From the NCBI GenBank assembly GCA_937930305.1, contig CALGLE010000015.1, positions 1 through 44,409 on the forward strand: a stretch of 44,409 nt of DNA, in the 5' to 3' direction. A program made the position numbers and the translations under genes. Below are positions 33,133-42,075 of the stretch, piece by piece. The DNA comes from an uncultured Granulosicoccaceae bacterium (GTDB lineage Bacteria; Pseudomonadota; Gammaproteobacteria; Granulosicoccales; Granulosicoccaceae). Numbering within the stretch: the stretch's first letter is position 1; each line of letters starts with the position of its first letter. The notes below the pieces were generated by a model. The model did no database searches. It was given only the letters and a program-made list of their open reading frames with translations, and was not told the origin of the DNA.

Positions 33133-34094
33133 CACACCACCGGTGTGTTATCCACAATAGCAGTCAACACGTCCCGTGGTGTTTTTCCTTCGGCACGGGC
33201 GCGGTAATTTAGCGATATTCTACCGCTTAGCACATCGCACGCTAAGTCGCTTACGTCGGCAGGTTGCACGTGATCACGCCCCAAAAGCCAGGCTTTTGCA
33301 CGTGCGCTTTCCGCTAAATGAATTGAGCCTCGTGGGCTGGAAGGATGCGCGATGTCCTTAGCGTATTCGCCGCTGGAACCTTCGCCGCGAGTGGCTGTTG
33401 TTAGGCGAACAATGTAGTCCCGTACAGCCGGCGAAAGATGTACTGATTTAACACGCTGCATAGCGTCTAGGATGCCTGCGGCATCAATAACGGGTTGTAG
33501 AGAGTCAATCTGATCGTTGTCGAGCACATAATTTAATATGTCGCGTTCATGTTCACTGTTAGGTAAGGCAAGCTCTACATGAAACATGAATCGGTCCAGT
33601 TGAGCTTCGGGCAACGGGTAGGTGCCTTCGTGTTCAATAGGATTCTGTGTGGCTGCCACCATGAAAGGTTTGTTCAGTTCTCGCGTTGTGTTACCAGTCG
33701 TCACTTGCTGTTCACCCATGGCTTCCAGTAAGGCACTTTGCACTTTGGGTGGTGCGCGGTTAATTTCATCCACAAGAATCACTTGATTAAACAAGGGCCC
33801 AGAAAGAAATTCGAATTGACCGGTCTCTTGGCGATACAAATCACTACCGGTTAAGTCAGCCGGAAGTAAATCGGGTGTGGCCTGAACTCTTGCGAAATCT
33901 AATGCCACTAAGCGGCTGAACGTATTCACAGCTCGTGTTTTTGCAATGCCGGGGGGGCCTTCTATTAAACAATGCCCGCCCGTTAATAACGCGATTGTGA
34001 GCCTTTCGATTAAGGACTCATGGCCAACAAGATGTTGAGCCAGAGCCGCTTGAAGGGGCGCTAAGGGGCTGAGTTGTTCAGAATTTGAATTCAT
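33132..34094 (-). CDS. moxR: MoxR family AAA+ ATPase
   Basis: 320 residues. Walker A is in HCLIEGPPGIAKTRAV, the MoxR sequence TPDLLPADLTGSD follows, Walker B is ILVDEINRAPPKVQSALLEA, and sensor 1 is VAATQNPIEHEGTYPLPEAQ with the LDRF arginine-finger region. These are the typical MoxR signatures. MoxR ATPases act as chaperones that help assemble metal-containing enzymes (methanol dehydrogenase, nitrogenase-linked and other systems). Its start overlaps the CXXCW gene stop by one base (TAATG), which links the quinoprotein genes upstream with the Bat genes downstream in one transcript. Confidence 0.95.
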   Translation of the reverse strand: MNSNSEQLSPLAPLQAALAQHLVGHESLIERLTIALLTGGHCLIEGPPGIAKTRAVNTFSRLVALDFARVQATPDLLPADLTGSDLYRQETGQFEFLSGPLFNQVILVDEINRAPPKVQSALLEAMGEQQVTTGNTTRELNKPFMVAATQNPIEHEGTYPLPEAQLDRFMFHVELALPNSEHERDILNYVLDNDQIDSLQPVIDAAGILDAMQRVKSVHLSPAVRDYIVRLTTATRGEGSSGEYAKDIAHPSSPRGSIHLAESARAKAWLLGRDHVQPADVSDLACDVLSGRISLNYRARAEGKTPRDVLTAIVDNTPVV

Positions 34095-35191
34095 TAATTT
34101 GGTTGCAAAGTGATTTCAGTAAATCGGCGTAGAGCGGTGTCAGCTTCAATGAATTCAGATAGATTGATCGGACGTGAGTATTTTTCTGGAGGCGACTGTA
34201 GAACGTTTAAGTCACCTTCCAAAAGTTGGCCTCGCCAGATTCCATCGTCGTGTTGGCTAAACTTAAAATACAATCCGTTCCAAGCGTCAATGCCGAACTC
34301 TTTAGGCGTTTTACGGATAAACAACAACTGATATTCAAGATCGGTTAAATCTGTTTCAGAGACCACTTGCTTTAATTCATAGGGATAGGGTTGATAACAA
34401 AACCACTCAGCTGCTCCATCTAAACACTGGAAGGGTCGCATGGATAAAAAATGATTGTTAAGTTTGTCTGATTCCACGTTTACGGTAATGGCGTACTGCC
34501 CGTCAGATGCTGCGGTAAATGTTACTTCTCCAATATCGATGGCGTTGCCATCATTGTCTGATAACAGCACACGAGCTCTATTGGGAAAAACGTTATTAGC
34601 TTGGCTCTGCGGTGCTGAAATTTCTATCGTTTCAAGAAAATTTACTGGCGGTACGATAACAACCTCACCACCTTCTTCCTTCCACCCATCAGAGCCTGTC
34701 GGATACCAATGCACTTGGGTGTAACCCCATTGATAGGCTCGAACGGATGCATTCCAGGATTGCCAACAATCGGATGTGCAAAAAAACACGATGGGCGTTT
34801 TAAAGTCATTATTCGTGATAGCGGCTAAATTGCGACGAAAATAATCTTCCAGTTCTGGTTCAAGAAACCCCCGCCCAACATCGGGTAACCAAACGGCAGA
34901 GGGTATTGATTCGCGAATTTCAGGTGTTAGCCATTCGCCACTGAGCGGGTCTGGGCCAAGGCCCTTAGGGGGGTAGACATCGATAAGCTTAAGCGTTTTG
35001 TTCGCCATGGCTTGTTGCATGAACTCGGTATTGATAGTTATGCCGCCGGGTACAGATTCGGGCACCGGTGCGCGATAACGTTCCATGCGAAAACCGGTAT
35101 CGGCATCCACATCGTAGTCTTCAGCGTGCAGTGATGAAGACACCAATAAAACGCAAAGGGCGAAATACTTCCATAAACGGTGACATCTCAT
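34094..35191 (-). CDS. Quinoprotein-associated CXXCW-motif rhodanese-like protein with extra C-terminal domain
   Basis: 365 residues from the ATG at 35191, which gives a signal peptide (LWKYFALCVLLVSSSLHAED). The frame is open to a GTG at 35299. Residues about 45-178 are a rhodanese-like domain with FFCTSDCWQSWNAS: Cys138, Cys142 and Trp143, matching the periplasmic PQQ-dependent catabolism-associated family known as TIGR03865. No rhodanese CxxxxR loop, so sulfur transfer is not assured. Residues about 185-365 add a beta-rich domain with two more cysteines (FQCLDG and WFCYQP) that I do not recognise in the family. It lies between the ABC transporter genes and moxR. Confidence 0.82.
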   Translation of the reverse strand: MRCHRLWKYFALCVLLVSSSLHAEDYDVDADTGFRMERYRAPVPESVPGGITINTEFMQQAMANKTLKLIDVYPPKGLGPDPLSGEWLTPEIRESIPSAVWLPDVGRGFLEPELEDYFRRNLAAITNNDFKTPIVFFCTSDCWQSWNASVRAYQWGYTQVHWYPTGSDGWKEEGGEVVIVPPVNFLETIEISAPQSQANNVFPNRARVLLSDNDGNAIDIGEVTFTAASDGQYAITVNVESDKLNNHFLSMRPFQCLDGAAEWFCYQPYPYELKQVVSETDLTDLEYQLLFIRKTPKEFGIDAWNGLYFKFSQHDDGIWRGQLLEGDLNVLQSPPEKYSRPINLSEFIEADTALRRFTEITLQPN

Positions 35192-35298
35192 GCGTCGGGC
35201 CCAGTTAGCTTGATGGCTGGGAGTATGAATAACTCCAGCATTAACATCCGTGGTACCAAAGTGTACCGTGCTGTTGGAAAAGTACAAAAGCCCGTGCA

Positions 35299-36105
35299 CT
35301 AGCGAACGGCCGTGCGGCTAGCCCTAAAGCGGCGAGCTGGGTTATAAGACCAATTGGCCAGCAGAAAAAACACTGCCGTGCAGCCCAACACGACCAATGT
35401 GGCGATGCCATTGAATTGTCCATAAATAGCAAACCGAATGAGTTCAATGGCATGGGTAAACGGATTGAGTGTGCATAGCATGGCCAATATGTCGCTGGAC
35501 TCTTGCATTTTCCATATGGGGTACAAAGCGGAAGACAAAAAGAACATCGGGAAAATAACGAAATTCATAACACCAGCAAAATTCTCCAGTTGTTTGATGA
35601 CTGAACTGATGAGTAAGCCCAGTGCGCCCAACATGAAACCGCTAAGAATCATGGCAGGCAGTGCAAGCCAGAGTTTGTTGAAGGGGATGTCTACTTGCAT
35701 GAGCGCTACAAACACAAGAAAGGCTGCGATTTGCAGTAGCGATACCACCACCCCTGCGGCTAACTTACTCAGCAATAAGAACCAGCGAGGTAGCGGGGCA
35801 GTTAGCAGGACTCGCATGGACCCCATCTCTTGGTCGTACACCATGGACAACGAGGACTGCATGCCGTTAAACAGTTGAATCATGCCAATGAGCCCGGGTA
35901 CCACGTAAATTTCGTAGGTGATATAGGTTTCATAGGGTTCGATGATGGATAAGCCGAGCGCGGCACGAAACCCCGCGGCAAAAATGACCAACCATACGAG
36001 CGGGCGCACTAAGGCTGCGATAAAACGTTCGCGTTGGCGAACAAAGCGTTTGAGTTCACGACCCAGTACACCGCGAAATGCACGCCACGCGTGTGTGATG
36101 CTCAT
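35299..36105 (-). CDS. ABC-2 type permease of quinoprotein alcohol dehydrogenase loci (PedC-like)
   Basis: 268 residues with six membrane helices in the ABC-2 (exporter-type) pattern: RPLVWLVIFAAGFRAAL, a short MRVLLTAPLPRWFLLLSKL linker typical of ABC-2 permeases, a helix LLQIAAFLVFVALMQV, and the C-terminal pair. It matches the permease recurrent beside PQQ alcohol dehydrogenases (TIGR03861). Its substrate is unknown; export of a quinone-related or alcohol-related compound, or a role in enzyme maturation, has been suggested only by context. Overlaps the ATPase gene by four bases. Confidence 0.87.
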   Translation of the reverse strand: MSITHAWRAFRGVLGRELKRFVRQRERFIAALVRPLVWLVIFAAGFRAALGLSIIEPYETYITYEIYVVPGLIGMIQLFNGMQSSLSMVYDQEMGSMRVLLTAPLPRWFLLLSKLAAGVVVSLLQIAAFLVFVALMQVDIPFNKLWLALPAMILSGFMLGALGLLISSVIKQLENFAGVMNFVIFPMFFLSSALYPIWKMQESSDILAMLCTLNPFTHAIELIRFAIYGQFNGIATLVVLGCTAVFFLLANWSYNPARRFRASRTAVR

Positions 36106-36866
36106 TCGTTTATGGCGGTTGTTTGTAGCATAACAGCGTTCATCATTTCTTCCACCGAGCGTGACTGAAAGCTTTGCATGAGCTTTGTGGCGTTGGCATC
36201 GCCGTGGATAGAACCTTCATGCAACAACACAATCCTATCGCTATCGCGCACTTCATCGGCAAGATGCGTAGCCCAAAGCACCGCACAATTTAACGTACTG
36301 GCCAAACTTTGTAGTCTTTGGGTTAATGCGCTGCGAGTGGGGATGTCCAAGCCCACCGTGGGTTCGTCTAGTAGCAGTAAGCGCGGTTGGTGCATTAAAG
36401 CTCTGGCAATATCCACGCGTCGTCGATGCCCACCATTCAAGGTGCGCACTTTTTCCTTTAAGCGCTCTGATAACTCAAATGGGGCGATGCATGCGGCAAT
36501 GCGTTCGTGGGCAATTTTGGTACTCAAGCCGTGCAGAGCTGCATAGTAGTGCAGGTTGTCAGCAATACTTAAATCGGGGTCCAGCGTGTCGGATTGAAAT
36601 ACGATGCCCAGCTGCGACAGGGCTTTGGGTGTGCCAGCGTTGGCGTCTGATACCGAAACCGTTCCGGAAGTCGGTTTGTAAAGACCGCTGATTAAAGAAA
36701 AGAGAGTTGATTTACCCGCCCCATTGGGACCCAGTAAAAACACGGTTTCGCCCGGCTGCACGCTGAATGTGACCTGATTCAGGGCGGCTTTGACGCCGAA
36801 GCTGAAACTAACCGAATCCACACTCAAGGTGTTAACCGCGTCTGGTTCCTGTGGCTGCTGTGTCAT
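36102..36866 (-). CDS. ABC transporter ATP-binding protein of quinoprotein loci (PedB-like)
   Basis: 254 residues. Walker A FLLGPNGAGKST, Q-loop IVFQSDTLDPDL, a signature motif altered from LSGGQ to LNGGH (VRTLNGGHRRRVDIARAL), Walker B LLLLDEPTVGLD, and the switch His in WATHLADE. The altered signature fits the TIGR03864 family found next to PQQ dehydrogenases. It pairs with the permease that overlaps it by four bases. It is the first gene of a minus-strand run of ten genes that reaches BatD. Start ATG at 36866. Confidence 0.88.
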   Translation of the reverse strand: MTQQPQEPDAVNTLSVDSVSFSFGVKAALNQVTFSVQPGETVFLLGPNGAGKSTLFSLISGLYKPTSGTVSVSDANAGTPKALSQLGIVFQSDTLDPDLSIADNLHYYAALHGLSTKIAHERIAACIAPFELSERLKEKVRTLNGGHRRRVDIARALMHQPRLLLLDEPTVGLDIPTRSALTQRLQSLASTLNCAVLWATHLADEVRDSDRIVLLHEGSIHGDANATKLMQSFQSRSVEEMMNAVMLQTTAINE

Positions 36867-36945
36867 AAGACCGAAAGTACCATGGGAGCAAGCTGCCTGC
36901 TTTGTTATACAGTTGGGCTGTCTATCGTTTTTATTGAGTTTGAGT
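36867..36945. promoter_or_regulatory. Divergent promoter region of the two quinoprotein operons
   Basis: A 79-base gap between the divergent starts of the ABC ATPase (minus) and cytochrome c (plus). It must contain promoters for both long operons, and could hold a binding site for the LuxR-type regulator encoded downstream, so both arms could respond to the same signal. No operator can be defined from one sequence. Confidence 0.4.
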
Positions 36946-37389
36946 ATGAAATTTCTGTTTCCTCGAGCAACACTGCTGCTAGCGGCTGTGGGCGCACTGT
37001 CGTTCTCTGTGGTTCATTCGCATGGCGACGTCACCCCACAAGCGGTTGACACGGAAGGGTTGGACACCTTGCCTGAGGATATTGCATTAGAAAATCCCTA
37101 TCGTTTGGCGGGTGGTGAGCAGTATGATCTGGCCATAAAAATTGGCGCATCGGGTTACAACTCTAATTGCGCCCGGTGTCATGGATTGGAAGTTATCTCG
37201 GGTGGGATAGCACCTGATTTACGGATGATGGAAGACGGTGAATTTGGTGATGAGTGGTTCATGGAACGGGTGCTTAATGGGTATTCACAAAATGGCGCTT
37301 ATAAAATGCCACCGTTTGCTGAACTCCTAAGCCAAGAGGCCATGTGGGCTATCCGTTCTTATACTGAAACTCGACCGAAACCCGAATGA
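36946..37389 (+). CDS. Periplasmic cytochrome c (PedF / c550-like) of the quinoprotein chain
   Basis: 147 residues from the ATG at 36946, which gives a signal peptide (ATLLLAAVGALSFSVVHSHG). One heme site, Cys75-Ala-Arg-Cys78-His79, and a likely axial methionine in YKMPPF (Met121). Length and spacing fit the class I cytochrome c partners of PQQ alcohol dehydrogenases (TIGR03874-like, cytochrome c550). It accepts electrons from reduced PQQ and passes them to the oxidase. The longer frame upstream to 36790 is antisense to the ABC gene and is not used. Its stop overlaps the next start by four bases (ATGA). Confidence 0.88.
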   Translation: MKFLFPRATLLLAAVGALSFSVVHSHGDVTPQAVDTEGLDTLPEDIALENPYRLAGGEQYDLAIKIGASGYNSNCARCHGLEVISGGIAPDLRMMEDGEFGDEWFMERVLNGYSQNGAYKMPPFAELLSQEAMWAIRSYTETRPKPE

Positions 37390-38231
37390 TGCACCTGTTG
37401 CGTCAGGCTGTCTCCGTTGTAGCGTTACTGCTTTTCAGTGTCAGCGTTCATGCTCGCGCCTATGACGATGTTATCGACAGCGGCAACATCACGATTTTTG
37501 TATATAGCGATTACGCCCCCTATTCGTGGGAGGAAGATGGCGAGCAAAAAGGCATTGACGTGGAGGTTGCTCAGTTTATTGCCGAGTATTTAGAGGTGGA
37601 CTTAAACCTATTGATGCGCGGTGCTGATGAAAACATTGACGACGATCTGCGCATCAATATTTGGAAAGGTGATTTGATTCATCGGCGGGCGGCTGATGTG
37701 ATGTTGCATGTACCCATTGATAAAGAAGTGGATGCACGCAACGACTTGGCGGTGATTAATTCTCCGTATTTCCACGAAGAGATGGCCGTGGTGGTCGATC
37801 GGAACATCATTCCGAATTTGGAAACCTTTGGTTATTTCACCAGTGAGAAGGTGGGCGCTGAACTGGATACGGTCAGCGATTTCTTTCTGTCCAACGCATT
37901 TCGCGGTCTTCTGCACCCGAATATTCGGCGCGGCCCCACCTTCGAAAGCACGATTAATTTGTACGCAGAAGAAGAGGTTGCCGCTGTTATGGCCTCACGA
38001 GCGCAATCAGAGTACATTGCCAATCGTGTTAGTCATAGAGACTCTTATGTTGTACAGCCCCCAATGCCAGGCATTGTTCGAAGAGACTGGCGTGTGGGGA
38101 TAGCGGTGAAGCACGATAGCCGCGACTTGGGCTATGCGGTAGGTGATGCGCTCAATGAGCTCATTGTGTCGGGAAAGCTGGCATCCATTTCAGAGAAGTA
38201 CGGGGTTACTTACATAGAACCCGAACGTTAA
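37386..38231 (+). CDS. Quinoprotein dehydrogenase-associated periplasmic binding protein (MxaJ/XoxJ-like)
   Basis: 281 residues. A signal peptide (LLRQAVSVVALLLFSVSVHA) precedes a type II periplasmic-binding fold with NITIFVYSDYAPYSWEED and GIDVEVAQFIAEYLEVD. The later stretch INIWKGDLIHRRAADVMLHV is characteristic of proteins beside PQQ dehydrogenases (TIGR03871), whose relatives MxaJ and XoxJ are thought to help activate the enzyme. The usual amino-acid binding Arg/Asp pattern is weak, so it may bind the dehydrogenase rather than a small molecule. The frame starts ATGATG; the first ATG overlaps the cytochrome stop. Confidence 0.88.
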   Translation: MMHLLRQAVSVVALLLFSVSVHARAYDDVIDSGNITIFVYSDYAPYSWEEDGEQKGIDVEVAQFIAEYLEVDLNLLMRGADENIDDDLRINIWKGDLIHRRAADVMLHVPIDKEVDARNDLAVINSPYFHEEMAVVVDRNIIPNLETFGYFTSEKVGAELDTVSDFFLSNAFRGLLHPNIRRGPTFESTINLYAEEEVAAVMASRAQSEYIANRVSHRDSYVVQPPMPGIVRRDWRVGIAVKHDSRDLGYAVGDALNELIVSGKLASISEKYGVTYIEPER

Positions 38232-38261
38232 TGACAACACGAATAGTGTTAGGGGCAAATT

Positions 38262-39071
38262 ATGAATAATGTGGCCAAATATGTAGCAGCCCTATCGCTG
38301 CTGCTAACACAAACCCTGTTTGCGTCTTCTGTGCTGGCAAATGATACGGGTTTGCCGAATGATCCGTTTCGCTCGGTGATGTGGAAAAGCATTGCTGATC
38401 GGTTTTTCACCGATGGCCCGATTGTGTTTGATGATCGGGTGCGCGTTATCGCGCCCAGTCATGCAGAAGATCAGTTCCATGTGCCTATAACCGTGGATGC
38501 CTCAGCTTTGAACAACGTGCGGCAAATCGTGGCAGTTGCCGATTTGAATCCTATTCCGCATATCCTAACGGTGCGGCCGGAACAGGCGATGTCGTTTGTT
38601 GGCTTTCGAGTGAAACTGCAACAATCCTCTCCCATCCATGTGGGTGTTCAAACCGAAGACGGAGTTTGGCACATTGGCGGGGCCTATGTGGATGCCGCCG
38701 GTGGTGGCTGCACAGCCCCAGCAGCCATGCACGGAACCGAAAACTGGATGGACACCTTAGGCATAACTCGAACCATCGCTCGGCGCTCAGTTTTTGATCA
38801 CGCACGCATGACGGTGAAAATGCGTCACCCGATGGACACCGGTTTGGCCGCCGGTATTCCTGCGTTTTACATGAATGAACTTAAAATTTCGGACACCAGT
38901 GGCGGCTTGGTGGCGGAAGTGGATTTGTTCGAACCCGTCAGTGAGAACCCCACCTTGACGCTGTTGCCAAAAATGCTCAGCGCTGAAGCCACACAATTAA
39001 AAGTCAATGCTCGAGACACCGAGGGCAATGTGTATGGGTTTATGCTGGATGTGCCAGCAGCAGCCCAATAA
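38262..39071 (+). CDS. SoxYZ-like carrier protein, quinoprotein-associated
   Basis: 269 residues. The signal peptide ends near SSVLANDTG. A SoxY-like immunoglobulin domain (about 30-160) ends in the flexible arm GGGCTAPAA with Cys150, the counterpart of the SoxY carrier cysteine that in thiosulfate oxidation holds the sulfur substrate. A SoxZ-like domain (about 165-269) follows in the same chain, with a MRHPMDTG turn. This fused form is known in quinoprotein loci (TIGR04557). Its cargo is not known. A metallohydrolase follows 17 bases later and is thought to process the arm-bound group as SoxB or SoxH do. Confidence 0.87.
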   Translation: MNNVAKYVAALSLLLTQTLFASSVLANDTGLPNDPFRSVMWKSIADRFFTDGPIVFDDRVRVIAPSHAEDQFHVPITVDASALNNVRQIVAVADLNPIPHILTVRPEQAMSFVGFRVKLQQSSPIHVGVQTEDGVWHIGGAYVDAAGGGCTAPAAMHGTENWMDTLGITRTIARRSVFDHARMTVKMRHPMDTGLAAGIPAFYMNELKISDTSGGLVAEVDLFEPVSENPTLTLLPKMLSAEATQLKVNARDTEGNVYGFMLDVPAAAQ

Positions 39072-39088
39072 GGTTTAATGAGAAGGCA

Positions 39089-40090
39089 ATGACGGCTAAG
39101 CATCACGCGAAAAATTTAAGCGCGCAGGAGTTGGGTCGTCGACAGTTTTTGACTTGGGCGGCAGCTGGTTGTGTGTATGCCGGTGCGCCGTCTATGGCAA
39201 ATGCAGCCAAATTACTCTACCCACTCAACGCATCGAAAATCGCTGAGAAAACATGGGCTGTGTATGGCTTGCCCGAATACTTTACTCAGGAAAACGGTGG
39301 CCACATTGTCAATGTGGCGTTCATCGATGCGGGTGATGGGGTGGTTGTGGTGGATACAGGCACCTCCAAACGGTTTGGTGAAGCTTTATTAGCGTTGATA
39401 CAAGCCACCATTCCGAATAAACCGATTATTCGTGTCTACAACACACATCATCACCCCGATCATGTATTTGGTAATCAAGTGTTTGACGCCAGCACGATCG
39501 CTGCGACACCGCAAATCATTGCGGCCTTGTCTCGAGATGGGGTCGCTTTTGCGGACAATTTGTATCGTTTACTAGGCGATTGGATGCGGGGTACCGAGCA
39601 TGTATTGCCGACGGTAGCGTTGGAATCCGATAGCGAGAGTATTGGGGACAGAACCTTCTCGTTCACCTCCCTGTCAGGGCATACCGAATCGGATTTGATC
39701 ATCCGAGACGATTCAACGGGCGTTTTATTTGGTGGGGATTTAGCGTTCTTGTCGCGTGCGCCCACCACGCCCAGCGCGAATCTACCGGAATGGCACGACG
39801 CGTTAGATGCGTTAGAAAAGATGGATCGATCGGTCATATTGCCCGGGCATGGCCCGCTGGATACAACCGGAGAATCCATTACACAGACGCGTGGGTACCT
39901 CACTTGGTTAGAAGCGTCTTTGCGTGAATCAGTCGACGCCGGGCTTACGATGAACGAGGCTATGTCGGTGGATATTCCGGAAGAATTCAATAACTTATAT
40001 GTGGTTAGAACGGAATTTGAGCGTTCGGTCGTGCATTTGTACCGACAATTCGAAGATGAGATTTTGCAAGAAGTTGAGGTAACGCGATAG
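39089..40090 (+). CDS. Quinoprotein relay system zinc metallohydrolase (metallo-beta-lactamase fold)
   Basis: 333 residues. The N-terminus has twin arginines followed by a hydrophobic stretch (GRRQFLTWAAAGCV), probably a Tat signal. The metallo-beta-lactamase zinc site is complete: NTHHHPDHVFGN (HxHxDH, with His120, His122, Asp124 and His125), LSGHTESDLI, FGGDLAFL, and ILPGHGPLDTT. This is the SoxH-related hydrolase that accompanies SoxYZ-like carriers in PQQ alcohol systems (TIGR04558/04559 group). It probably cleaves a group bound to the carrier cysteine; the substrate is inferred only by gene neighbourhood. Confidence 0.88.
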   Translation: MTAKHHAKNLSAQELGRRQFLTWAAAGCVYAGAPSMANAAKLLYPLNASKIAEKTWAVYGLPEYFTQENGGHIVNVAFIDAGDGVVVVDTGTSKRFGEALLALIQATIPNKPIIRVYNTHHHPDHVFGNQVFDASTIAATPQIIAALSRDGVAFADNLYRLLGDWMRGTEHVLPTVALESDSESIGDRTFSFTSLSGHTESDLIIRDDSTGVLFGGDLAFLSRAPTTPSANLPEWHDALDALEKMDRSVILPGHGPLDTTGESITQTRGYLTWLEASLRESVDAGLTMNEAMSVDIPEEFNNLYVVRTEFERSVVHLYRQFEDEILQEVEVTR

Positions 40091-40193
40091 CGCTGCGGTA
40101 CTTTGGTCCTATATAGAGACGGCGTTAAACTTCGTACACTCCACCCAATGCCCATTGCTCTTATGGGTAAACGTGCTTAATTGGGAGGAGTAG

Positions 40194-41969
40194 ATGAAGC
40201 AGAACTTTGCTTGGCTAGCGTTCGCTGGCACTCTGGCGCTGAGTGGCGCTGGAACCGCAACGGCGGCAGACGTAACTATCGATGACCTGATGAACGATCA
40301 GGCGTCTACTGAAAATGTATTAACTTACGGATTGGGGCCTCGGGCGCAACGCTTTAGCCCGCTAGACACCCTCAACAAAGACAACATCAAAAACCTGTTT
40401 CCGGTTTGGTCGTTCTCTTTTGGTGGGGAAAAACAACGGGGTCAGGAGTCCCAACCTCTAATTCATGATGGCGTTATGTATGTCACAGGCTCCTACAGCC
40501 GTATGTGGGCAATAGACATTGCCACTGGTGATGAGCTGTGGCAGTACGATGCTCGTTTGCCTGAAGGCATTTTGCCTTGCTGTGACGTGGTGAACCGCGG
40601 CGCTGCAATTCTAGGCGATAAAGTTTTCTTCGGCACGCTAGACGCGAAGATGGTTGCGTTGGATGCGAAAACCGGCAAAGTCGTTTGGCGTAAAACCATT
40701 GGCGACTACAAAGCGGGCTATTCCTACACCGCAGCGCCTTTGATTGTGCCAACTGAAGCTCACGGCCCCATCGTGGTCACGGGTAATTCCGGTGGTGAAT
40801 TCGGTATTGTTGGCGCAGTTGAAGCTCGTAATCCGGATACCGGTGATTTAGTTTGGAGCCGACCCACCATTGAAGGCCATATGGGTACACTCAATGGTGA
40901 AGAAAGCACCATGACCGGCACCAAGAACGAAACTTGGGCGGGTGACTTATGGCAAAACGGGGGTGGCGCTACTTGGTTAGGCGGCACATACGACCCTGAC
41001 GTGAAGATGCTCTTCTTCGGCACGGGTAACCCAGCACCTTGGAATTCTCACCTACGACCTGGGGATAACAAGTGGACTTCATCGCGCATCGCGCTTGATC
41101 CCGAAACCGGTGAAGTGGCATGGGGTTATCAAACCACGCCGCACGACGGTTGGGACTATGACGGTGTGAATGAATTCATCGCCTTTGATATGGAAAAAGA
41201 CGGTGAAACCATTAAAGCCGGCGCAACGGCCGATCGAAATGGTTTCTTCTATGTGCTTGATCGCACCAACGGTGACTTTATCTCCGGGGCCCCCTTTGTT
41301 CAAGACATCTCTTGGGCAGAAGGTATCGATGAAAATGGCCGACCCATTTTTGTACCAGAGAATCGTCCTGGCAACCCAGCTGAAAGTGCTGATGGTAAGA
41401 AAGGCGAATCCATCTTTGCTGTTCCAAGTTTCTTAGGTGGAAAGAACTGGATGCCAATGGCCTATTCCACAAAGACGGATCTGTTTTACATCCCGTCTAA
41501 CGAATGGGGTATGGATATTTGGAATGAGCCCATCACCTACAAAAAAGGCGCAGCCTACTTAGGTGCAGGCTTTACCATCAGACCATTGTTTGATGACTAC
41601 ATTGGTTCATTGAAAGCCATGGATCCTGTCACCGGTAAGGTTAAGTGGGAATACCGAAACCAAGCACCGTTATGGGGTGGCGTGCTCACCACAGGCGGAG
41701 GTTTGGTTTTCACTGGTACACCTGAGGGATACCTGAAAGCATTTGATGATGAGACAGGTGAAGAGCTTTGGAAATTCCAAACTGGAACGGGCATTGTGTC
41801 GTCCCCGATAACTTGGGAACAAGACGGCGAGCAATACGTTGCTATCGTAACCGGCTGGGGTGGTGCGGTACCACTTTGGGGCGGTGAAGTCGCTAAGGTG
41901 GTTAGTTATCTAAACCAAGGCGGTTCTGTATGGGTATTTAAGGTACCTGAGCAGCTAGCTTCTCGCTAG
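40194..41969 (+). CDS. PQQ-dependent alcohol dehydrogenase, predicted lanthanide type (PedH/XoxF-like)
   Basis: 591 residues. The signal peptide is cut near GTATAADVT. The eight-bladed propeller has tryptophan-docking repeats throughout. The vicinal disulfide is Cys129-Cys130 ([10 protein letters not shown]). Metal ligands by family comparison are Glu202 (SGGEFGIVG), Asn279 (GTGNPAPWN) and the catalytic base Asp321 ([12 protein letters not shown]). Asp323, two residues after the base, is the residue that in lanthanide-dependent XoxF and PedH replaces the Ala or Ser of calcium enzymes and coordinates the lanthanide. It oxidises primary alcohols and possibly aldehydes in the periplasm, handing electrons to cytochrome c. 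The ATG at 40194 has GGGAGGAG five bases upstream. A strong terminator follows. Confidence 0.94.
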   Translation: MKQNFAWLAFAGTLALSGAGTATAADVTIDDLMNDQASTENVLTYGLGPRAQRFSPLDTLNKDNIKNLFPVWSFSFGGEKQRGQESQPLIHDGVMYVTGSYSRMWAIDIATGDELWQYDARLPEGILPCCDVVNRGAAILGDKVFFGTLDAKMVALDAKTGKVVWRKTIGDYKAGYSYTAAPLIVPTEAHGPIVVTGNSGGEFGIVGAVEARNPDTGDLVWSRPTIEGHMGTLNGEESTMTGTKNETWAGDLWQNGGGATWLGGTYDPDVKMLFFGTGNPAPWNSHLRPGDNKWTSSRIALDPETGEVAWGYQTTPHDGWDYDGVNEFIAFDMEKDGETIKAGATADRNGFFYVLDRTNGDFISGAPFVQDISWAEGIDENGRPIFVPENRPGNPAESADGKKGESIFAVPSFLGGKNWMPMAYSTKTDLFYIPSNEWGMDIWNEPITYKKGAAYLGAGFTIRPLFDDYIGSLKAMDPVTGKVKWEYRNQAPLWGGVLTTGGGLVFTGTPEGYLKAFDDETGEELWKFQTGTGIVSSPITWEQDGEQYVAIVTGWGGAVPLWGGEVAKVVSYLNQGGSVWVFKVPEQLASR

Positions 41970-41995
41970 TTCATAACGAAAGTTTGAAGCAGTAG

Positions 41996-42025
41996 ACAGC
42001 CGGCGATTTAGCCGGCTGTTTTCTT
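41996..42025 (+). terminator. Rho-independent terminator after the PQQ dehydrogenase gene
   Basis: A perfect nine-base stem (41996-42004 with 42011-42019) encloses a six-base loop and continues into TTTTCTTT. It ends the plus-strand quinoprotein operon 27 bases after the dehydrogenase stop and separates it from the regulator gene. Confidence 0.93.
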
Positions 42026-42075
42026 TCCCCGCAGCAAAAACTAAGCTTTTGACTTATACCAATCCGAGGGTTACA

